Shown here in pieces: positions 26,901-35,900 of a stretch of DNA of 64,000 nucleotides; positions within the stretch are counted from its first letter, which is position 1, and each line of letters begins with the position of its first letter. The stretch lies in NCBI GenBank assembly GCA_918807975.1, contig OU964930.1, forward strand, positions 15,246,372 through 15,310,371, in the 5' to 3' direction. The DNA is from Aplidium turbinatum. Its lineage: Eukaryota; Chordata; Ascidiacea; Aplousobranchia; Polyclinidae. A program made the translations under genes and the position numbers. The notes below the pieces were generated by a model, which was not told the DNA's origin, ran no database searches, and was given only the letters and a program-made list of their open reading frames with translations.

Positions 26901-29900
26901 TTAGACTGAAACTAACTAAAGTAAAGGGGTCATTCCATTATAATTCAACAAGTGAAGGCAACCCGCCTCTCTTGAAATTTTTTTGTTTTTGAATATGTTG
27001 ATGTGCATGAAATTCTGAGTGCAACAAAAAAAAAATTATGAAAATTGATCAACCGGTTCACTAGATATGCCATTTTGAAATTTGTTGATCACTTGGTGGC
27101 GCTGATGAGTTGCCAAACATAATAATGTCATTTGTTGCGCCCCCTGATGATAGAGAGGTGATCAATAGACCTCCCCAATCCCCGGACTTTTTTTTGTTTT
27201 CATCTATATTGTGACTTTTCTGCATGGGTTTTCAATGTTTCAAAAATATGCATAAAATTTTTTTTCGATCAACGTCTGGGAAGTTATTCGCTGTTGCTTA
27301 GCAACAACTTTTCATAAAAATTACAAAAATTTCCTTTAAAACCCCTTTACTTTTAACCTAGTATCCTGATATCTAGATTATCTGAAAGCATTTCTTCTGC
27401 TGAAGAATTAAAAAAAAAAATTTATTAAAATTGGACAATCGGTACGGTACCAGACTTATGACCGTTTAAGTACCCAGATTATGCAGTCACGCATGACTGA
27501 TTTTTGTTAATTTATTGCCAAATGATACTAGAAAAATGGTGAAAGTTGCTGTCAAGGGGTTTTTGGGGGTAAGGAGTTCAAAAAATATATTAAAAAGTAT
27601 CTCAGAGCAACAGAAAAAAAGTTATTAAAAAATTGATACGAACAGTCATGCATGAATGATTTTGTCGCAGTCGCTTCATTCCTACAACGAGATGTATTCC
27701 TTAGGCACCACAAACGTTAAATGCCTGGAGTCATATACACTTATACAGTATAACGTGGAACCGATCATCTCAATGTAGCTAATATCTGGGTACCCATTGC
27801 ACTTGATGTTAGAATACACGCTACATTGCTCGGAAAGAGCTCTGATCAAGTGCAAGATGGTCACAGTCCGCCACAATTTCAATAGCATCTCTTACCCTGC
27901 ATAATGTAGTCTATGTATCTAAATCATGTGGCAAAAAATGGATTAAGTCAGCTGAACTTAACGATAATCTTCTGTAATGCATTTCAGGTTTCACTATGAA
28001 AACTATTTCTACTTGTATGATTATATAACGTATTGTATACACTTCTGTCTAATATTCCATGTGTATTCATGTATCCATCATGGAGCTGAGGAAGAGTAAA
28101 ATAAACAATGGTGGTTTGCTTGGTAATTTGCAGCCTTTAAAACATTTTAAGGAAGGACAATTTAGACCAACTACTGGAGATGTTCTTCAGAAATACATAT
28201 ATCATCTTCAATTAAATCCTCGTAACCACCAGAGTGGGAAGCTCGCAGCTTGGGATACAGCAGTATGTCCAGCAAAAGTATGGCAGCCTGCTTGCATTCC
28301 ACTGATGACAAAACAAAATATCCAAAACAAAATTATTCGTTTGGTTGATGAATACAAGAAATACAAACATGACAAAAAGGGATCTGCTGCTTTAATTAAA
28401 TTTCGAGAAACTCTGACAACAAGATTTATGATACCTGCTAAGAATGTCGAAAATCTTATTAACAAAAACAAAACATTGCTACCAGAAGATAAGGCAGAAG
28501 ATATACAGTTTCTTAAATTACTTGAAACAAACCAACCAGCATCTCTTGGACCCCTTGATAGAAAGAGGTTGAAACGCTTCAAGAATTATGCATTGAAGAA
28601 TCGAATAAAGGTAATAAAGTATGATGTATGTTTATTCCCAGTATGCTTAACAACCCAATGATTTTTAACCCTCTGTCTACCGTGGGGTCCAATGGACCCC
28701 AAAACAAATTTTGCTCTGCGATTTCTCAGGACATATAGCAGATGCGATATTGATACACCTTGACTTTTCACAGCTTTGCTTGATCTTTAGGACAATATAA
28801 TAATTATTGATTTCAAACAAAATTTGGTAGCATAGAAAAAAATAATAGCATCTTGTACAGTGGGGTCCAACGGACCCCAAGCCTGCTGCAATAGAAGTAA
28901 TCTTGTATCACAACAGCACTAAAAGAGTAGTCGACACTATTGACAGCATTTTTAGGAAATACACTTCCAAAATAATGAGGAGAAAATGGCCGATAGCTCT
29001 ATTTTACAATATAATCGATGTCACTGCTGTCAATGCTTTTGTGATATGGCATCAATTGCAAGCCGAAAATAGCAGTACAACATTGAAGCATGCATGTATG
29101 AAAGAGAAGAAAATTTTAGATCCAACTAGAAAAAGAGCTTGCTGGATTACCAGCTTCGACTCCAATATCAACAAGACATCTAAATCCGCAACAAAATAAA
29201 AGAAACAGCTGTTGAAGATCAGGCGCCAAAATCAAAGAATGCTAGATGCTATTTTTGGGAAAGACACAAAGCCAAAAAGCAGACAATTCTGTACTTCTTG
29301 CCAACTGAACGTTTGTCAAGAACATTTGCAATTCATTTGCAATGAATGCGATAATACATAAGCTCACAATATTTCTTGTGACCTAATATGTAGGCCTAAT
29401 ATGCGCTTTTAGCCAAATCCAAAAGCCAAATCTCTCAATAGTTTGACCATTGCTCAAGAATAGACCAATTCCGTATCGGCTTGGTTTGTGCATGGGCTAC
29501 TGTATGACTTGTTTGTTAAATTTCGAGTATTTTTGGTTTTTCTACAGTGTTTATAAGTTATGATTTTTAAAGTCTTTTTACGTCCTTTCCTGTTGAGCTT
29601 TAATTTCATCATCGAAGCTGATTTTTTTTGTTCAAAACAAGTACTTGGAAATTTGGGGTCCAATGGACCCCAACGGTAAAACTTGCTTATTTTTTTTTCG
29701 GTAGACAGAGGGTTAAAGTAACATACCTATTAATTTTTGATACGGATGCATAAACAAGACGTTTTTTACAGATAAATGCAGATTCTCAGCCATCTACCTC
29801 AGGACTTAATTTCCTCTCCTCGTCATTTTCCCAATAAATTAAGTTGAATCTGCACTGAGAATCTGCATTTATCTGTAAAAAATGTCTTGTTTATGCATCC

Positions 29901-32900
29901 GTATCAAAAATTAATAGGTATGTTACTTTAAAAATCATTAGGCTGTTAAGCATACTGGGAATAAACATACATCATACTTTATTACCTTTATTCGATTCTT
30001 CAATGCATAATTCTTGAAGCGTTTCAACCTCTTTCTATCAAGGGTCCAAGAGATGCTGGTTGGTTTGTTTCAAGTAATTTAAGAAACTGTATATTTTCTG
30101 CCTTATCTTCTGGTAGCAATGTTTTGTTTTTGTTAATAAGATTTTCGACATTCTTAGCAGATATCCTAAATCGTGTTGTCAGTGTTTCTCGAAATTTAAT
30201 TAAGGCAGCAGATTCCTTTTTTGTCATGTTTGTATTTCTTGTATTCATCAACCAAACGAATAATTTTGTTTTGGATATTTTGTTTTGTCATCAGTGGAAT
30301 GCAAGCAGGCTGCCATACTTTGCTGGACATATTGCTGGATCTCAAGCTGCGAGCTTCCCACTCTGGTGGTTACGAGGATTTAATTGAAGATGATATATGT
30401 ATTTCTGAAGAACATCTCCAGTAGTTGGTCTAAATTGTCCTTCCTTAAAATGTTTTAAAGGCTGCAAATTACCAAGCAAACCACCATTGTTTATTTTACT
30501 CTTCCTCAGCTCCATGATGGATACATGAATACACACGGAATATTAGACAGTAGAAGTGTATACAATACGCTATATTAATCATACAAGATACAAGTAGAAA
30601 ATGCTAACTGATCAATAGTGAAACCTGAAATGCATTACAGAAGGTTATCGTTAAGTTCAGCTGACTTAATCCATTTTTTGCCACATGATTTAGATACATA
30701 GACTACATTATGCTGGGTGAGAGATGCTATTGAAATTGTGGCGGACTGTGACCATCTTGCACTTGATCAGAGCTCTTTCCGAGCAATGAAGCGTGTATTC
30801 TAACATCAAGTGCAATGGGTACCCAGATATTAGCTACATTGAGATGATCGGTTCCACATTATACTGTATATGACTCCAGGCATTTAACGTTTGTGGTACC
30901 TAAGGAATACATCTCATTGTAGGAATGAAGCGACTGCGACAAAATCATTCATGCATGACTGTTCGTATCAATTTTTTAATAACTTTTTTTCTGTTGCTCT
31001 GAGACACTTTTTAATATATTTTTTGAACTCCTTACCCCCAAAAACCCCTTGACAGCAACTTTCACTATTTTTCTAGTATCATTTGGCAATAAATTAACAA
31101 AAATCAGTCATGCGTGACTGCATAATCTGGGTACTTAAACGGTCATAACTCTGGTACCGATTGTCCAATTTTAATAAAAAAATTTTTAAATTCTTCAGCA
31201 GAAGAAATGCTTTCAGATAATCTAGATATCAGGATACCAGGTTAAAAGTAAAGGGGTTTTAAAGGAGATTTTTGTAATTTTTATGAAAAGTTGTTGCTAA
31301 GCAACAGCAAATAACTTCCCAGACGTTGATCGAAAAAAAAATTTTATAAATATTTTTGAAATCAGCATTGAAAACCCATGCAGAAAAGTCACAATATAGA
31401 TGAAAACAACAAAAAGTCCGGGGATTGGGGAGGTCTAGTGATCAAACATTCGATTTCACTATTTTTAAGGGTGAGGATTCCAAAAATGCAAGTGTATTCT
31501 GTGTATTACTATCACAAAAAAGTTATAGCAACTTCTATTGTTTTTGGGTGGTCGCAAAAAGACGCCCAAAAAGGTTTGTGGGAATCCACGTAGAGTGAAA
31601 ATTTTTTTTTGTAAGATAGTCAAAGATGTCTTTTATTACAAAAAAGAAAAAAATTAGAGGTGTTTTTTGTTATTTTTTTTTTAATATCATTTTAAAGTAA
31701 AGTATGGTTTTCACAGAATTTGTCCATTTCCAAGCCTTACATTGTTGCTTTTGTGTCATGTAATAATAGGCACACCAATGACATCATAATGGTTATTATT
31801 TCTTAACAATCAGCCTGTTAGTTGAGGTTCAAAATGGTTGCTCTTTTAAACCTGACTGCTTCCCTATTGTGTTTTCTGTCTGAGAACACCCTGTGTAGGT
31901 TAGTTAGTGGGTGTTGTAACTTGTGAGTATAAGGTATTGAGATGGAGGATTGCACTGTTGGAAAAAAAAGTAGTAGTACTTGTCATTTGAAATCAATATT
32001 TAATGATTCGAATATTCGTTCAGAAAGTAAGCAAAATGATGATTGCAAATTGTTGACATTGGCAGTTCCTCTTTTTCAAGTTCAATCCCAGATCTCCATA
32101 GAACTAACTTTGTTTCAGTTTCAGAAAGGTCAGACAAAGCTCTGTAGCTGTCTTTACGGCTATACCATTTCAAATGACAAGCACTACTACTTTTTTTCCA
32201 AGTTCAGTGCAATCCTCCATCTCAATACCTTCTACTCACAACACCCACTAACTAACCTGCACAGGGTGTTCTCAGACAGAAAACACAATAGGGAAGCAGT
32301 CAGGTTTAAAAGAGCAGCCATTTTGAACCTCAACTAACAGGCTGATTGTTAAGAAATAATAACTATTATGATGTCATTGGTGTGCCTATTATTACATGAC
32401 ACAAAAGCAACAATGTAAGGCTTGGAAATGGACAAATTCTGTGAAAACCATACTTTACTTTAAACTGATATTAAAAAAAAATCACAAAAAACACCTCTAA
32501 TTTTTTTCTTTTTTGTAATAAAAGACTTCTTTGACTATCTTACAAAAAAAATTTTTTCACTCTACGTGGATTCCCACAAGGTTTTTTGGGCATCTTTTTG
32601 CGACCACCCAAAAACAATAGAAGTTGCTATAACTTTTTTTGTGATAGTAATACACAGAAAACACTTGCATTTTCGGAATCCTCACCCTTAAAAATAGTGA
32701 AATTGAATGTTTGATCACCTCTCTATCATCAGGGGGCGCAACAAATGACATTTTTATGTTTGGCAACTCATCAGCGCCACCAAGTGATCAACAAATTTCA
32801 AAATGGCATATCTAGTAAATCGGTTGATCAATTTTCATATTTTTTTTTTGTTGCATTCAGAATTTCATGCACATCAACATATTTAAAAACAAAAAAATTC

Positions 32901-35900
32901 TAAGAGGGGCGGGTTGACTTTTTGAAGAAAATCTGTTGAATTATAATGGAATGACTCAAAGGCTTTCAGATTTCAGTGCGCACAGAGCAACAGTATGCAC
33001 AAAAACACCTGCTCGTACTACAGACGCAAACAATGCAACTTTAAAACATAAAAAATAAATGTGGCATGCGGTGTGTGCTTAATATTTATTTATGTTGTAA
33101 TATTACATTGTGTTTGCGTCCATCTGTAGTACGAGATGACACGCCACTCGCCAGGGTGGTACAATACATAATATTCGTTCACTGTCAAAAGAAGTGGACT
33201 ATTGGATGGATTGCGTTTGGTTAGGCCTCTACCGTCAGACCTGTCTGGCTTGTTGGGTCAGCATAACTCTTTAGGTCACGGAAGCACACGAGCTCTTCAA
33301 CTACGACAAGGTAGCAATCCAAAGAGGGGAAAAACGAAAAAAGTAGTCACGTGCTCAGTTGACAGACTTTGCAGCCTTTGTCGTGCAATTTTGCCTCTGG
33401 CAATCGCCATTTTGTAAACCAAAACTTTTCACCGGCGAATATTTTCACTAGCCAATTGGACTAGTACTGCAACATTTCTACTAGTCCGCGCAAATTTTCA
33501 CTAGCCATTGGCTAGCGGACTAGCGTTAAGATCAAACACTGAGTCTGAATGATGCCATCCTTCGGCCGCATAAAATAAATGTTGTAAGATCTAAATGCCG
33601 CAAGGCATGAATGACGTGAGGATTGGTTATTTCTTACTAAAATTAATTGTTTTTTTTGCGGCAGCAATTTTACACTTACCGTATTTTACGGACCATAAGG
33701 CGCACTTTAAATTCTTTTTTTTCCTCATAAATTGATCGTGCGCCTTATGGTCCGATGCGCCTTATGTATGGATCAAGTGCGGTAGTGCTTTATTGCCTAC
33801 ACTCAAAACCAGTACTGATATACTATTATATATGGTCCTGTGCGCCTTATGGTCCGGTGCGCCTTATGTATGAACAAAAAACTAATCAAAGCAATTTATT
33901 GACAGTGCGCCTTATAGTTCGGTGCGCCTTATGGTTCGTAAAATACGGTAATTTAAATTTAGTTGTTTTTTTAAATATGGTAGTAATTTAATTTGTCATT
34001 GTAGCAATTTCATTTTTCACACAAACAAAATTGTTTTCTGCAATTATCAAATAAAGATAAGACTTGGTTATTTTACATTAACTCTTTTTTTTAATATGGC
34101 ATAATTTTGCAATTTATAATTATATAACAAAGTACAGTACTGGACAATTTATTATGGATTTTTTTTTGGACAATTTTACAGCAAATCTCAATTTTTTTGT
34201 TTTTCCGATAACTGAAAGCTCAGAAATAATTGTAACGGTGGCCCAAATCAAAGAAGCTGCCATTCTACACAATCAGTATTCAACAGCCCCACATTGTGAT
34301 GTCATAATGGACGTCACAAAGGCTCAACTGAACTGCTGGCATTGTAGTAGAGACTTATGCCATTATGACATAAAAAAAAACATAATAAATTGTCCAGTAC
34401 TGTATATATAGATAAAGGCACCACTAATTCATTTGTTGCTTTTTAATCTTAATGAACAGTTGAACACGTCTGCAGAGAAATATTACTAATCAGAAACGTC
34501 TGGCACACTCAAAGTTCAAGTCTGACTCCCTCCAGTTAATCTCGTTCCTCACTGCTTCAACAACAACACAAGAGATCAGTTACACTTCTCTTTTGTTGTT
34601 GAAGAAGAAGCTTTAGGTTCATACATAGAACAGCGTTTCATGATTACAATATAACATTCTGTGTGGAGACAATTTCGAAATCCCACGATGGCAATGGCAT
34701 CTATTTATTTAGATAATTACTAGATAATTATATGGATTATTCAGGCGAGTGCAGTAGCGTAGCGTGACTCATTGGGGGCCCATGAGGCGAAGCAGGACAT
34801 TAAGGCGCGAACAAAACGGCGCGAGACAAAACAACGCAGAGGCAAAACGGCGCAAATAAAACGGCGCCAAAGTCAATGTATAGAATGATAATACTCTGCA
34901 ACCATAACAAAAGTTTATGTGTGAATAAGGATTTTTGGAGCTGGTATACAAGTCCCCCCCCCCCCACCACCCTTGGCAACTCATGACAAAGAGGAATTGA
35001 CCAAAACATGTGAAAAAAATAAGGAAAGGGTTCTGAGCTTGTTACGTTGACTTTGGCGCCGTTTTGTCTGCGTCGTTTTGCCTCTGCGCCATTTTGTATC
35101 TGCGTCGTTTTGCCTCTGCGCCATTTTGTCTCTGCGCCGTTTTGTCTCGAGCTGTTTTGTTTGCGCCTTAATGTCGTGGACCGCCCATGGGGATTGGGGA
35201 GCACATCAAAAGCACAAATATTTAACTTGAGATTAATATTTAGTAAGAAGCAATTTTTGGTGAATAATTTGAAGTTTTACCTATTCTCTAATAAACGCAT
35301 TTGTAACATAATTTGGCCATTTTCACTTTGTGCACCCATGAAAACGACTTGTATTGATAGTCTCAAAGCAATCATAACAGAACTTTTTAAAAAATAATAA
35401 TTAATTTTAGTACGAAATAACCAAGTCTCGTATTCATTACAGCATTCAGGCAGTGCGTCATTCATGCCTTGTGGCATTTTGGCCTTGCGACCAAGGGATG
35501 GCGTCATTCGTGTTTTGGGCCACGGCATTAAGTCGTAGACCGGTGCTGATCCCACAACAATGGCATATGTAGCAGCATTGCATGAATGTTATCTTTAAAT
35601 TAGTATAGACACAAACATTTTGTTACTTTTAATTTATATCAGTCTTCACACATATTCTCATTGGTTTGTTCAGTTGTTATGATTGACTGATTCAGTGCCA
35701 TTTCAACACGCATGCTTATTGCTTACTTCAAATAATGCATAAGGGCCACACAAATGATGAAGCAATTGAATGGGTTATTTTTTTTAATTTTGTATTTTTA
35801 AGACATAAAACAAAGTATTGCATTAAAACCAAGAAAAAAAGATCTGTTAAAGATACAGTAGATATACAATACATATTATATAGAATGATTATGACGAGAT

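Larger units (their letters stand above)
26927..32957. mobile_element. giant fold-back DNA element, arms about 1.8 kb, with mirror-image ORFs
   Basis: The terminal repeats begin GGGTCATTCCATTATAATTC and its inverse ends at 32957 (GAGTCATTCC on that strand). Flanks share AAAG (26923-26926 and 32958-32961). Left arm: 26927-28668 plus 29713-29792. Loop: about 60 bp (29793-29851). Right arm: 29852-31444 plus 32712-32957. Each arm has one secondary insertion: piggyBac derivative in the left, 1.27-kb palindrome in the right. Removing them gives two arms matching over about 1.8 kb with few differences. The superfamily is not recognised. Confidence 0.85.
26756..33541. mobile_element. outer hAT-like element hosting the fold-back complex
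   Basis: The ends are CAGGGGTCAATCTTAAC and, inverted, CAGTGTTTGATCTTAACG, with subterminal CACTAGCC/GACTAGT repeats at both sides (26785-26860; 33440-33530). Flanks share only five bases, AGTCT (26751-26755 and 33542-33546); hAT groups with 5-bp duplications exist. The original element interior is small: most of it is the inserted fold-back at 26927-32957. The right interior also has a short hairpin (33012-33135). All in TASOR intron 1. Confidence 0.75.
33547..35513. mobile_element. TIR element flanked by about 100-bp inverted repeats, carrying smaller MITEs
   Basis: The left arm 33547-33650 and right arm 35395-35513 are inverse: GCCGCAAGGCATGAATGACG and TTGGTTATTTCTTACTAAAA on the left match the complement of the right. 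GAATGATGCCATCC on the left matches GAATGACGCCATCC. Its left end touches the hAT-like element that ends at 33541, suggesting that element inserted at its edge. It contains the elements at 33677-33950, 34133-34404 and 34796-35175. No ORF of known family. Confidence 0.6.

Noticed and set aside
31942-32337. 131-codon frame in the palindrome centre
   Set aside because: Crosses the loop and both arms of a non-coding palindrome; the peptide is low complexity and the mirror strand is equally open.
34800-35204. 134-codon minus-strand and 116-codon plus-strand frames rich in Arg, Leu and Cys
   Set aside because: They translate the GC-rich iterons on both strands and have no independent support.
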